A DNA stretch of 64,000 nt. Origin: Flabesymbios commensalis (lineage: Eukaryota > Annelida > Polychaeta > Terebellida > Flabelligeridae). Below the pieces are notes generated by a model that had not been told where the DNA came from, ran no database searches, and saw nothing but the letters and a program-made list of their open reading frames with translations. Positions 33,000-46,453 of the stretch are shown here, piece by piece; within the stretch, counting starts at the first letter, position 1; each line of letters starts with the position of its first letter. The position numbers and the translations under genes were made by a program. The stretch spans positions 85,552,865 to 85,616,864 of the forward strand of contig OZ024903.1 in assembly GCA_964017125.1 (NCBI GenBank). The letters run 5' to 3'.

Positions 33000-34395
33000 C
33001 TATATAGGCGTCCAGTATCTAGTATCGACTGGCACAGTAGAACATACAATAAAGTTGGGTCATATTTCTGGATTCCGTGACCATTTTCATGAAGCTCAGT
33101 TTCTCTGTGGTTTTATGTGCTTCAGATGGTGATCTTTAAAGTGAACTCATATGACCCTTACAAATTTTTTTCGGGGGGGGGACGTCCCGAAAAACAGCGT
33201 TTTTTTCAAAATGGCCGCCATCGGTCCCGGACGGGCAGGAACATTTTACTTGTGGAGCTAATTTGACAAGCGCCTACGTCCATTAAGGTCCTTTTACGCC
33301 CAACTCTAGTTCAGTTAGACGAGACAACTTATTTACAATGTCTATATTGAAAACTAAATTATATTTCCTGACATTGTATACAAGTATAAATGTGAGATAG
33401 TACTGAAGATATGTACGGTTATTAAATGCAGCTTTATGCTCCTTTCACTCGTGTCACCCGTGTCTGCCACACTCACTGATGACTCAGTGACGTGTCTCTG
33501 AACTTGTACATCGTGCAGTAACCAGCCTATAAAATTCTAAAATGAGTATTGATATCTTACCTTGAAAACTTAAGTTCTAATTGACGTAGAAGTACAATTC
33601 TGGTGTCTACGTCTTATGTTTCCACTGTCAACGGATCGAATGAATCTACTTATAAACATACTGGAACATTGTTATAGCGAATTTGAAAAATGAAAAGATG
33701 GCCACCGACGATATTTTATTAATCGACAATGTCTATATTAAAAAAATTGACGTTGTTAATAAAATATATTATATACTTGTTGTTTGTAATGAAGACAAGT
33801 GGGCCTACATGGTTAGATAACACTCTTTCGTGTCTGCGTTGTGTTTTAGACATTAAATTTAAGATCTAAGAAAGTGTTTACATGACAAAATTCAAATTCC
33901 CATTAAAAACTACACCGAAACTATTGACATCGCGCAAATCTGATGACTCTCGCTTGCTTTTATAACAAGAATTGTCAGCAAGAACTGAGACAATAAAAAA
34001 CTCACATAATTGTATGTAAATGTTAACTTTTAAGTAACACTACCACTATAAATTTAAATTACAACAGTCGCTTAATCGTCCCCTTGGATATAAAAGGATT
34101 ATCTGCCACTTCGTGTGGCAGATACACCAGAGAATGATAAGTGTACTTGGACGTCCACTTGCAGATTTCAGCCGTGTGTGTGCAATAGAATGACAAATAT
34201 ATTTTTGAGATACTGTTGTGCAATTTTTAATATTTATTACCATTTACATTAAATCACAGTTATTGGATAATGTTGTGATTATTTTACCTAGAGCATTGTT
34301 TGCTTACCTACTTAGATTTGTACACAATATGTATCGCATTGTATTGTATTGTATTGGTAAACAAGTTTCATAGACATTTTCATTCTAAAACCCTT
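33000..34395. other. Dispersed repeats, no gene
   Basis: Two related segments (33336-33420 and 33725-33835) resemble 27245-27365. A hairpin TATCTGCCACTTCGTGTGGC, completed by AGATA, is at 34100-34124, preceded by TATAAAAGG. No coding sequence recognised. Confidence 0.5.
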
Positions 34396-34936
34396 AGTTG
34401 TAGGAAAATTAGGTCTGTTTTCAGGGATGTAAAATGATGCTTTAATGCATCATGAGGGCTTAAAGGGTTGAAAGTGTATAATGGCTTGTTTTGTGGACTC
34501 GCATGGGCTCTTGTCACGTATCGCCACTATCCTCTGTACATTTTATCATGCATAATTCATTCACATCACGTGTAGGCCTACCTATAGAAAGCCTAATACC
34601 TACGAAATAAAATAACTAAATATACAAATACAAGGTTATAGTTATGAGAATCGTACAGCTGTACAATATTGTAGGCACAACGCAGTTGTGTAAAAATATT
34701 CAAAGTAGATCCACGCTTCCCGGGAATATTAATCAGTGAGGAAGGGGTTATGTTTTATCACAGCAAAGTTTTTCACTCCAGATGCAAAGGAGCTGAATAT
34801 TACATTACATAGAATTCACATACAGATCTGACTAAATATGTGAGTGTGCATATAGGGTAATTATATTCGCTTATGTATTGTATTGCATTATTGTATTGTG
34901 CACTCCTTATAAGTGGATAACTGCGCAGCTAGTTAA

Positions 34937-35174
34937 CCCTTTAACCACCGGTGCCGCATATATTCGGGTCTTTATTTTTTATTAGCACATTAAGTAGCAC
35001 ATTTTAAATATGGTAAAGATAAAATGTGACATCAACCAGCAAGATTTTAAAAGAGTTGACCTCCATTTTGTCAAATCTGAATAATTTTCACTCGCTTGAA
35101 GTTGTGGATCGCGTCAGCGAGACACAACTTCAAGTGGGTGAAAATTCAATTTGAATATTTTGGCGGTGAAAGGG
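34937..35174 (+). mobile_element. TTAA hairpin MITE (family H)
   Basis: CCCTTTAACCACCGGTG ... GGCGGTGAAAGGG lies between TTAA at 34933-34936 and 35175-35178. Hairpin arms CTTGAAGTTGTG / CACAACTTCAAG are intact. Confidence 0.9.
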
Positions 35175-35680
35175 TTAACTTTGCTTGAACAATTTTATTA
35201 ATATCACGTCTAGGCCCATTAACATCTATTTTTATGTGTTCTTTATTAGTTCGTTTTTCACCATTCGTGTCCAGTAAATTCTAGGACATAATGTCACCTT
35301 TGTTTGGTCAAACAATTCTCAATTGACTGTTCGTGCTTGTTTCTATTTTCGATTGTTTGAGCAAACATACGAAACAGTGCATGTCAGTGTTCTTTTAATC
35401 AGTGTTAATGATGATTGTGATTTAATTTACGCTGTACTAACCAATGCACTGCTAATACCTAATTGAGTAGGCTTGAGTAGAAAAGTAAGTGAAGTTACTC
35501 GATTTTTCATTTATTCTACAATAAAACGGGAAAACTTTCTTGTAGAATATAATATGTAGCCCAATAATGATAATGAACCGTATCCGTAGCCTTTATAATA
35601 AATTTTGTACAGGCCCAATGCGTGTTATTTATCAGATACCATAGTTCCAGTACTTGATACACCTCCCCTCTGGCTACCAT

Positions 35681-35783
35681 CCCAGAAAAAACAAGAGACG
35701 TTGACCCAATGTTGGTTAATGCTGGTCCATCGTCTCTGACGCTGGCTCAACATTAACCCAACATTGATTGAACGCCTCGTGTT
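35681..35783. mobile_element. CCCAGCA-family MITE cut by the LINE 5' end
   Basis: CCCAGAAAAAACAAGAGACG at the left, centre CATCGTCTCTGACGCTGG, right arm down to CGCCTCGTGTT. The terminal TGCTGGG is missing where the LINE-associated sequence begins. Confidence 0.72.
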
Positions 35784-38700
35784 CCAAAGGCCCCTCCCAC
35801 TACAACACCCATCGAACACTAGGACAGACGCCAGGAGAGGTGTCAAGTGCAACCCGGCACACCTCTGAACATCTCAACACAGCACGCTACAACTATGAAC
35901 ACTCAATTTCACCAGAACACACCTCCGAACATTTCAACACAGCACAACCCATCAACGAACAATCAAAATCAACGGAGCACACCAACACAACCAACAAAAC
36001 TTTTAATCGCGCTTATAAATGTATGTGCTGTAAAAACCAGAATGAAAAGTGTTGAATTTTATAACTTTATAAACAATTTTGATGTGATATTGATGACCGA
36101 AACAAAACTAGACGAATTAGACCAAATTGCTTTTCCAGGCTTGAGGCTGATCACAAAAAATAGACTGTTTAAGAGGAAGGTACCGCTTTAATCAGTGAAA
36201 AAGTACAAAGTAGAGTGTCTCTTATTAACAACACACAACAAGATTCCCTTTGGTTGAAATTTAAAGGTAACAGCGACCAAAGAGACATGATTTTATGTCT
36301 AATATATGTACCACCAGAGAACTCTAACTACTCCAATATCTCTACATTTGATGACATTGAAGATAATTTTATTGATTTAAAGTCTAAAAATGAAGATTTT
36401 GATATATGTATTGCTGGTGATCTAAATGCAAGAACAGCTAATTTAAAAGATTATTTGGAAGTATCAGATCACGAAAATGAATTTCTTTGTAACAAAATGT
36501 TTCTTCACAGCTGTGATATTCAACAGAGCAGAAATAATGTTGCTAAAGTTGTTAAAAACTACGATAATAGACTCTTAACGCTTTGTAAGACCCTTGAAGT
36601 ATTTTTTGTTAATGGAAGGTTGGGTGAAGACGCTAATCGAGGAAAACTAACATGTAACAATGTCAGTATGGTAGATTATTTTATATGTTCTCCTCTAATT
36701 TCCCCGACTGTTAGTAATTTTGAAGTTCTGGACTTTGATCCACTTCTATCTGACATCCATTGTGCTGTAACTCTAACCCTTAAATACAAGTGTTCAAACC
36801 CACGAAATGTAGATTTAGACAAGGATTATACCACAAACCAGGATAATTCATATGTATGTCGCCCACCAAATAAACCTAATTGGAAACCAGATTTAATTCA
36901 TATATACCAACAAAAATTAAACGAAACCGACATAAGTGGTATAATGCTTGCGCTAAACGAATTGACGGATGACATTCCACCTCAACAATTTAGTTGACGA
37001 GATCAACTCAGTTTACACCTCGACAGCAAGCGATCTGGGAATGTTGAAGTGTGGCCAAACACCCATTGGTACCAAGAAACACCGCGTTAGGACATTTCCA
37101 CACAGAGATTGGTATGACGATGAGTGTGAAACTAAAATTAAGATTTATGTTAAATACAAAAATAAATAAAGGCGATTAAAAAATAATGAAAATTTGATAC
37201 TATTACGAAACTCTGGTCGAAATTATAAGAAACAGATAAACAAGGCGTTTAAAAATTACAAACAATACACTGTAAGAAACATACGTTTACTGAAATCTAA
37301 AAACCCAAAGGATTATTGGAATATTATTAATGACAAAAAACCTTTTAATATATCAGACAAAATGTCACCCACAAAGTTTTTCAATCATTTTTCTAAACTT
37401 AATAAAGCAGAAGCCGAGGAAATAGAACCAGAATTTTCTTTTAAAAACGCAGATAATCTATTTAATCACAATTTTACACCCTCGGAGGTTTCTAAATTAT
37501 TACGAAATTTAAAGAACAATAAAAGTAGCGGACCGGATCAGATTTTAAACGAATTTCTGAAATATTCCCCACCAAATTTCATTGATATGCTAACTAAACT
37601 TTTTAACGTCATTCTAGACACTGGTATTTGTCCAGAACAATGGAGTTTAGCAATAATTAAACTATTCTATAAAAATGTTGGTGAGCGTGAAGATCCTAGT
37701 AATTATCGGGGTATATCATTATTAAGTTGTCTCGGAAAAGTATTCTCAAATTTAATAAACGACAGATTGACACGATTCGTAAATAAAAAATAACATAATG
37801 GGACCCGAGCAAACCGGATTCAGATCTGGCTTCTCAAAGTTAGATCATATTTTTTCAATAAAGACTTTAATCGACATTTACCTTAACAAACACAAAAGCT
37901 TATATTGCTGTTATGTAGACTACAGTAAAGCATTTGACACAGTTTCACGTACTGAGCTCTGGTCTAAACTATTGAATAATAATATATCTGGGAAACTTTT
38001 TCAGAAAATTTATAATATGTACAAATCGGCAAAATCATGTGTTTCTGTAAATAGTACGTTAACTGAAAATTTTTCATGTATGATAGATGTTAGACAAGTA
38101 GATAATCTGTCTCCACTATTATTTTTAATATTTTTGAATGACCTTAAACTGTTTTTAGAACCAGCCCACGACAGCCTGAAGATTGTGAATACGTTGTCTG
38201 TAGAAAATTTAGATCAAGAACTTCTAGTATTTTGTAAATTATATATCCTGCTTTATGCAGATGACACAGTTATCTTGGCTGAATCGCAAAAAGACCTACA
38301 GCAATCAATTAATTTAATAGAGCGTTATTGTAGCATGTGAAAACTGAACATAAACGTGTCAAAAACTAAAATCAATGTCTTCTCTAGTGGAAAAATAAGA
38401 AAAATACCTAAATTCTTTTTTGGAAAAAATGAACTTGAAGTGGTTGGTCAATATAAATACCTGGGCCTCATATTTAACTATAATGGAAAATTTACAGAGG
38501 CAATAAAACAGCTGGTTGTCAAAGTTAACCGAGCTATGTTTTTGTTACTACGTAAATGTAGACAGCTCCAGCTACCTGTCGATATTCAACTCGAACTTTT
38601 CAGTATTTTGGTCAAACCTATACTTTTATACGGTTGTGAAGTTTGGGCAACAGAAAGTGTCGATATTATTGAAAAAAATACATTTGCGATTCTGTAAATA

Positions 38701-39072
38701 TGTACTGCAAGTAAACAAGTCAACTTGCTCCAACATGGTTTATGGCGAACTCGGCGTAACACCTCTTGTACTACACGTCAAGAGTAGAATTATTATGTTT
38801 TGAGCTAGAATATATAAGAGCAGGAGTACACCAAAACTGTCAAATGTTTTGCATCAATTATTTTTTAATCTATACAATTGGAAAATATATAAGTCCCCGT
38901 GGCTTTCAACCGTGAAAAATACATTGGAAGGTTGTGGTTTTTCGGGCGTCCGGGATAACCAACTCATCCCAGAAAGCATAATTTCATTCAAAAAGAAATT
39001 ACAACAACGAATTAAAGATCAATTTTTTCAACTATGGTCTATTGTTTATTGTCTATTGTCTATAGAATCCTA
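35784..39072 (+). mobile_element. Non-LTR retrotransposon ORF2 (endonuclease + RT), disrupted
   Basis: An APE-type endonuclease region (about 35990-36790) shows LINVCAVKTRMKSVEF, LMTETKLDEL, CIAGDLNAR and LSDIHCAVTL. The reverse transcriptase (about 37480-38470) shows LRNLKNNKSSGPDQI, PSNYRGISLLSCLGKVF, PEQTGFRSGFS, CYVDYSKAFDTV, LLYADDTVILAES (catalytic YADD) and QYKYLGLIF. The element is inactive: frame changes near 36175, 36990, 37795 and 38690, and stops near 37167, 38338 (TGA) and 38801 (TGA). RQVDNLSPLLF has V where G is usual. A Q/N/T-rich N-terminus precedes the endonuclease. The frame ends at QRIKDQFFQLW beside a TCTATTGT-repeat tail, earlier than many relatives, so a 3' deletion is possible. 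A CR1/L2/Jockey-group placement is only tentative. Confidence 0.93.
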
Positions 39073-39965
39073 ACACTTTGTCGGTGAAGTTATAGAGTTA
39101 AGAATTCTATGGTGAAGTTAAGCATAGACAGATTGGTACTTAAATCTGAACGTGTCACCCTCTCATAGACAGATACATCACTGTCACTATGAGCATGGGA
39201 TGTCATTACTTATCACAGGTGTGTCTTTTGTGTGTTACTTCCGCTGGTTTGGGGGTATCAGATTAGTGTCAGACTCGAGACGAATATCAAATACAAACAG
39301 ACTGGGGTGTCAAACTTAACTTTCATGCCTCTGCGTGATTACTGATGATCACCCATCGTCATCATCGGTCGCTAACTTCAAACAATAAATATTATCGGAT
39401 TATGAAAGGGCATTAGATTGTCCATCAGAAATGGGAATTAGAATTGCGAGATTGGCATACGCTTTGATGCAATTTGTGCGTAATTATTATCTAATTAATT
39501 TTTCCCCACTTCAAATATTTTAGCGACATACACAACTTCTAGCTTGTATATACTATATACATATTAACGAGATGTAGGCCTAAATATGTTACATGACCTC
39601 ACAGCGATGTTTTACTGGGACCTTGAAAGGCATTTTTTATGCTAAATTATTGTAAGAGACAACAATCATATTTGGTGAGACCGGGAAAAATATTGTGAGA
39701 GAACACGAGGGGGCCGAAACTAAAACGTCTTCTCCTGCGGAATGGCCGCTAACCAGAAATGCACAATAGGGGCCTACATTGCATTATGCATGTCTGCACT
39801 AACGCAATAACCAGGGGGTTAAATGACGAAAAATATCGTTCTTTGTGAAGAAGAAGACGTACCTAAATTGAATCATTTTAGTAAATGAGCTCAGATCTAC
39901 CAGAAACAATCTATCAATTTCAGTGGTATTTATATGGTTTACAGCTTCCTAGAAAACGTATACAT
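39073..39965. other. No gene seen
   Basis: Noncoding sequence after the LINE; nothing recognised. Confidence 0.5.
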
Positions 39966-40074
39966 CCCAGTAAACACAAAACATTTGTATAACATTTATA
40001 CAATGTTGGACCAACGTCGAAGACGTTGGGCCAACTTTGTAAAGATGGTATACAAATGTTTTATGCTTACTGGG
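39966..40074. mobile_element. CCCAGCA-family palindromic MITE, divergent arms
   Basis: CCCAGTAAACACAAAACATTTG ends, shown in part, with centre GGACCAACGTCGAAGACGTTGG. The arms carry ATTTGTATAACATT instead of the usual GACGTTG, a distinct subfamily. A second, partial copy is at about 40357-40437 with centre CATCTACGTAGACGG. Confidence 0.75.
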
Positions 40075-40577
40075 ATACGGATCTCGTAGGGTTGTGCAAA
40101 TATTTTTTACACACAAAATCATTTTGGCACTATGTAATTTTAAATTTCACTCTTTGTAGTTAAGGTGCCTCGTAAGTGGTAACCGCGCTACAACTACAAC
40201 TATTATTTAAAACCGACGCAAATCTGTGTAATTTTAGACCAAACATTTTGAATACTCGTTAAGTAAACACAAATTATTTGCCTCTCAAAATGTCATGTGA
40301 TAAAAAACGGGTTAAAACGATTTTAGTCGTGATTTGCGCACAGAGGATTATAATAGTGTTTTAATGTTGGGCCATCTACGTAGACGGTTGGCGAATATTA
40401 AAACATGATCAACGCTATCGTGTTTACTGAGTCCGCCCTTCAAATTTAAATTTCTACGATCGAACAGATAATCGTAGTTCAATAACGTGATTTTGTTGTC
40501 ATTTAAATAAGTGTAGTGCCTTTTTATATATAAAGAAGCGTATGAATGGGAAAGAGAAACTTTTTTTACTCCTTGGT

Positions 40578-40830
40578 AAATGAAATAAAATGAATCGGGC
40601 TTTAGGCCACTTTTGTGCATATACAGGCTAAATTGGCCAGGAGAACCCCCTGAGGATGGTGAGATGAGTGAGATGACACTGCCCTCCAGACACAGGATTC
40701 GAAATTCAAACCCTGGAAGTCTGAGGCTGAGCACGCTACTTCTCGGTCACGGAAACCGCCGAGACCGGGAAACGAACGCGGAACTCTAGCGCGAAAGGCA
40801 GCGGGGCTAACCACTACCCTAGGGCCCCCG
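40578..40830 (-). mobile_element. Dimeric tRNA-derived SINE, heads adjacent
   Basis: On the minus strand it begins GCCCTAGGGTAGTGGTTAGC, then GTTTCCCGGTCTCGGCGG. The second head (GACCGAGAAGTAGCGTGC) follows directly, without the linker present at 4575. It continues through TTTCGAATCCTGTGTCTGG to the CATTTTATTTCATTT tail. Translation gives a spurious open frame. Confidence 0.85.
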
Positions 40831-40891
40831 CCCTGTACTCCTTGGTATTCTTGGCGTAAAATGTGATAAAGTAGGCCCGCAACATGCCTTC

Positions 40892-41251
<360 letters not shown>

Positions 41252-41390
41252 CGTCCAACGTTCTGAGGAATGATGAGGTGAAAAATCAAACGACACTGCC
41301 TTCCAGACACAGGATTCGAACTTTGACCACTGGTTGTTTCGTGCCGAGCACTTCACCTTTAATTCACTCGTGTTCTCCATAACATCCCGA
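41252..41390 (-). mobile_element. SINE head fragment ending in the microsatellite
   Basis: On the minus strand: GTGAAGTGCTCGGCACG, AAAGTTCGAATCCTGTGTCTGG (shown in part) and a tail that runs straight into CAATCAATC. This is a tRNA-type head with the usual GTGTCTGGA block. The microsatellite probably grew from this SINE's tail. Confidence 0.65.
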
Positions 41391-42972
41391 CCAACACAAA
41401 ATATTTTATAAATGTTTGACTAAAGATTAAGCACCATTCTTTTGTAAAGTTTGGAAAATATTTCAACAAAAGTATCACAAAAACGCTTTGAAAAAGCTCA
41501 TATCATGTTATGAAAAATGTTCACAGATATTTCCAAAACCCTTTTGGAAAATGTTTTATATCGTTATAAATTAATTTTTATATCTTTTTAATTACATGAA
41601 AACCTTGTCTGATTTAAAAAAAACGACTGAGGAATGACTTGTTTTCAAAATGTTTCCTGTTACTAGGAATAGCAGGGAACGAGTCCCAAGCTCCGGCGTG
41701 AAATACCGTAGTATTAACCACGAACAAGTTAATTAAGCACCGTCCCTGCTTACCTCTCTCATGTCGACTATTAATAATGAGCATAATCAGACAGCAACTT
41801 ACGTTATGCAGTGAATGCGGAACAATCACCCAATTTGATGCTGAAGTGTTGTCATAAGCAGCTCATCCCAGCCATATTAAAGATTGCCGTGATGTTGTGT
41901 ATTGCAATCAAATATTACAGGCCAAGGTAGGCCTAATGTTCTGTACGGGAAGCTATAGACGTGTCTCATACATAAGAGTATGCGCGAGGCTGGGTGGTGA
42001 ATTTATATGATGCTAAAAATAATTGTATTTGAGACGTTTTCAGGAAATGCCAACTGGTGCGTTGCGGCATTGTATCGCTCAAGCATTCCGCGGGCCTGTC
42101 AACATGATACGTTTTTTGAACCTCAAACCGCTTTATTGTTTATGGAGAACAATAAATAATGCTCTATTTTAAGTGATAATTTGGGTTAATTATCTATTGC
42201 AATGTACAGTGCATGGCGAACAGTAACGTTATAGTCATTAGGCAAAGCACGTATTTTAATTGTTTTGATAAACAGTTATTTCTATTAGGCCCTATTTATA
42301 TCAAGAAATAAACCAGATTATTATTTTTCTAGAGGGCGAGATGCACACAATTTATTTTAAACTACCCCTCCCCCCTTAAATATCGAATGGTGACCCCTTG
42401 AAAGTGGTGTGATAACACATAAAGTGTCCCTGCTACGTAGGCCTAATGGTCAGATAACAAAAAATATGTAGTTTAGAGATCTTTATCAGGAGGTATTGAA
42501 AACATGGTGTTTTCTATAACTTTTGTATAGTTTGAAATTGGCTCGATTTTTAGTGGTAACGTAATTCCAGATTCGTATACAAAGATTGACACAACTTTTA
42601 CTGTGGCTATGTGATACATGAATGTTATTGCTACTGACAGCGCCTGGGTTATACTTATATACTTGTTTACTTAGCTCAAACAAATCACCCATACCTTCAC
42701 TACGTATACCGTACTTGTACACTTGGATACATTTGGACTGCCCAGGGATAGTTAATTTTCCTTGATATTGACATATACATAGATTTGTATACCATACAAA
42801 TATAATAATTGACTGTTGATATTTAGCTCACTGCGGGTCCGGAAAAAAGGAAGGTCTTGTAATATGATAATGGTCTACTCCACCACTGGCTGCACAATGC
42901 CAAGCTATGGTATGCCGCAGTTGTATAGACTACTCCGCAGTGGCGGGGTATGTCAGCCAAAATAAGTATGGA
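41391..42972. other. No gene seen
   Basis: AT-rich noncoding sequence; nothing recognised on either strand. Confidence 0.5.
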
Positions 42973-43208
42973 CCTTTAACCGCCGGTGCCGATTATATTT
43001 TTTTTTTCTCGTTTTTTTTATCAGGACAACCAGCTTTTGAACGTGTAAAAGAAAACAACGAGACAAAAATCAGCAATATATGAAAATAGGTAACCTCTAT
43101 TTTGTCAAACCTGAATAATTTTCACCCACTTGAAGTTGTGGATCGCGTCAGCGAGACACAACTTCAAGTGGGTGAAAATTCAAAAGAAATAATTTGGCGG
43201 TTAAAGGG
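42973..43208 (+). mobile_element. TTAA hairpin MITE (family H)
   Basis: CCTTTAACCGCCGGTGCC ... GGCGGTTAAAGGG then TTAA. The left TTAA is lost. Hairpin arms CCCACTTGAAGTTGTG / CACAACTTCAAGTGGG are perfect. Confidence 0.88.
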
Positions 43209-44059
43209 TTAACTAGCCGAATTCAGAAAAAAATCCTCTTATCATTGAAAAGTGGCATGTGTCTTATCGATTTTCTTTATTTCCATTCACTGGTAGAATC
43301 TATTTAATTTGTGGGAGAAAATAACCATTTTGACAATGATATTACGAATAACTGTAATGTTTTTTCATCCCAGCTCAAAACAACACCAAACCTTGAAAGT
43401 AAACCCCGTGTTTCATAGTACTGTTCATATTGTTTATTATTGAGATACAAAGGCTGTTCACTTTGTTTGATCCTCCCCCCCCCCCTTTGATCGGTGAAAA
43501 TAACCACCGAGTTACATTTTTGTAGGCTTGACATCATGTCGTTTTTATTACCCCAACCATAAGTTTTTCTTAGAATAAAAGGGTGTATTTACGATTTCTA
43601 TAATATATTTTCTTGATGCTGATACGGTAGCGTCGTCCGAATGTAGCATCGCGTTTATTCGTTGTCCACGTGTCATTTAATCCGTTTTTATGTCTAATTT
43701 TATATTACCTATAATTCATGCACCATGAATACACACATGAGTAGCTTACAAATAAATCTGGATATTTGTTTTTATCTAACTATTTTTTACAATAGGACTG
43801 CGTGATTGATGATTTTTTACCTTGAATTTCATGGATTTCTAGGCCTTAGTAAACACTCAAAACGCTGCTAGATAATGTTGATAATGTTGAGTACATCCAT
43901 AAATGATAAGATATAAATCAATCAATCATTAGAAAAACAAACGTAATCATATTATTAAATTATTTACGTTGCCTAAAATCTAGGCATATAATACTTTTCA
44001 AATATTTTTTTGACCAGCCATCTAGACTTCAGCGTTATTACGTAAATATAGAGGTTTAA
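43209..44059. other. No gene seen
   Basis: Noncoding spacer between two family H MITEs, with a C9-10 run at about 43477-43486. Confidence 0.5.
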
Positions 44060-44296
44060 CCCTTTAACCGCCGGTGCCGCATATATTCTGGTTTTCATTT
44101 TTATTAGCACATTATGTACCACCTTTTGAACATGTTAAAGATAAAATGTGACATTATTCAGCAATATTTGAAAACAGTTAACCACCATTTTGTCAAATCT
44201 GAATAATTTTCACCCACTTGAAGTTGTGGATCGCGTCAGCGAGCCACAACTTCAAGTGGGTGAAAATTCAGATTTAATAATTTGGCGGTCAAAGTG
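44060..44296 (+). mobile_element. TTAA hairpin MITE (family H)
   Basis: Flanked by TTAA at 44056-44059 and 44297-44300; ends CCCTTTAACCGCCGGTG and GGCGGTCAAAGTG. Hairpin arms CCCACTTGAAGTTGTG / CACAACTTCAAGTGGG are perfect, with one loop-edge change (GAGCC for GAGAC). Confidence 0.9.
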
Positions 44297-44815
44297 TTAA
44301 TGATTAATGCTTTGTAATAAGATTTAGTTAAATCTAGATCTAACACTAAGACAAACTGTGTATTATTCAGATGTGTGTGATCCTATTATTCATATAAATA
44401 TATATCAATGCCTTCCAATCCCATTGATTTAAAATTCGACATTAGTCTCAACAACATTTACAAAAAAAAATTGGTGGCAATAATAGAGTATTCACATATA
44501 TGTTTTAATTGAAATTAAACTGAATAGTTACAGCATTATCAAAATCTAAGCACCGCATTGGTGTATTTGGGAACATTCACCGAAAAAAAGTCAAGAGTAT
44601 CATAAATCTCAGTCTCATTTGTCATTATCTTCTCGCCAGGTTATTCTGTGACTGGTTGCCAAGAGAATATTTTTTAATGTTTTCATAAGATTTCATTTAT
44701 TTGAATTGCCAGATTACTCGTAAAATATATTTGATATACATTTGAGAGCAATGACATGGTTTCGCCATATTTATTTTGTACATTATTTGTTCTGCTCTGC
44801 ACTGCTCTGCAAAGC

Positions 44816-44864
44816 CAAAAGACAGTAACTGTTTACTTGTAAAGTAAGCAGTTACTGCCTTTTG
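44816..44864. repeat. Hairpin with 16-bp arms
   Basis: CAAAAGACAGTAACTG pairs with CAGTTACTGCCTTTTG (one mismatch) around a 17-bp loop. Confidence 0.7.
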
Positions 44865-45087
44865 TCTTTGCACAGCAGTGTTCTTGTCATGTAATCTATT
44901 GTGTAAAAAACACATTTTATTTTTTTGTTCATACATACATTTGATATTCTCGTTTTAATCTCTTTTGAATTAAAGACATATATGTGTTGATATTTTTATA
45001 CGTTGTTTGAGTGATATATATATTTGCCAGGAATAACTAAACGTGTTCACCATAAGCAGATACGACACATAGTAGCAAAATTATTAA

Positions 45088-45312
45088 ACCCTTTATGTGC
45101 CGTTCCCGATTATATTTAGTTTACATATGTTTCATTAGCCCATTAAGTATACCACATTTTAAAGTTGTTAAAGATAAAACGTGACATCAATCAGCAAGAT
45201 TTGAAAATAGTCAACTTCCGAATTGTCAATTCTGAATTATTTTCACTCACTCGAAGTTGTGGATCGCGTTAGCGAGACGCAACTTCAATTACATAATTTG
45301 GCGGTTAAAGAG
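45088..45312 (+). mobile_element. TTAA hairpin MITE (family H), older copy
   Basis: TTAA at 45084-45087 and 45313-45316. Ends ACCCTTTATGTGCCG and GGCGGTTAAAGAG. The hairpin is degraded: CTCGAAGTTGTG / CGCAACTTCAA. More substitutions than other copies suggest greater age. Confidence 0.82.
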
Positions 45313-45501
45313 TTAATTAAGTTGCAAAAACAGAATTGTTTGTCATCTGTTTTATCTCCTTTCCGTGTACTTTTTCATATTACAAATTGGATAGGGATTT
45401 GATAATTCCATAGATTGACACATCAGTGTTGATAATTTCATTGCTCTTAGAACTATAGATACAATCAATACATGATAAATTCAGGTCTTATTACCACATT
45501 G

Positions 45502-46353
45502 ACCCTTACAGCGCGGCGATCGACCTTCGATGCCAGAATCTGACGTCTGTAGACGTCAGATTCTGACGTCTAAAGTCATTCCCCGCACTCTATGAGTAAA
45601 AATATTTATAATAGACGTAGACTCATAACATAGGTATTCAAATGAAGCGGGAAGAGCTAGCTAACACCTTTATGATGTTTTCAAATTGAAAAAAACCTTT
45701 GGTATCCATAGTTTATACACAATATTCCAGCGTTATAAAAGTAAAAAGGGACATGCCTGTTTGACCACGCACTCTGCATGAAGCTGAGAAGATTTCAGGG
45801 CTCAAACGAATCATGTTACATTACAACGAACTTACTGAGCGGTGCTGTTTTTGGAATATATCACACTTATATCCCGGCTAGTGGGGCCGTTTCTGCGTAT
45901 CACGGGGTGTTACTATAATGAGCCCAGTTTTAAGTTACGACCCCTAGTTTTAGATTACACCCACACCCCCCTTTCGTTGAAACTCGGTTCAGTTTACTGT
46001 TGGTGGTATACCGGAACACGTTTCACAGCGCGGGGATCGATTTTAGACGTCAGAATCTGACGTCTGTGGACGTCAGATTCAGACGTCTAAAGTCAATCCC
46101 CGCACTCTAAGAGTAAAAATATTAGATTACACCCACCCCCCATTACGTTGAAACTCGGTTCAGTTTACTGTTGGTGGTATACCGGAATTCTCATCTCATT
46201 TAAATTTTCAGTCTCTTGAATGTGTGTCGTCTCTCTGGGCTCAAATTAAACAAATATGAGTAATTTTCAACCACTTGAGGTTGTGGATCGCGGTAGCGAG
46301 ACACAACCTCAAGTGGTTGAAAATTTAAATAAATTAACTCAGCAGGATAAGGG
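45502..46353. mobile_element. TTAA-type element with GACGTC palindromes and a family-H-like hairpin
   Basis: Starts CCCTTACAGCGCGGCGATCG and ends GGATAAGGG before TTAA (46354-46357). The palindromic block GACGTCAGATTCTGACGTC and neighbours occur at about 45539-45572 and again at 46045-46091. GTTGAAACTCGGTTCAGTTT occurs at about 45977 and 46147, so there is internal duplication. Near the right end is a hairpin CCACTTGAGGTTGTG / CACAACCTCAAGTGG. Confidence 0.6.
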
Positions 46354-46453
46354 TTAATGCGTCATCGATGGTCAGATACTTGTCAATTTGGAAGCAAATT
46401 ATTGTCAATGTTGCTGATCGTAAACACGTTTCCCATTCAGAAGTGGTGTTTAA

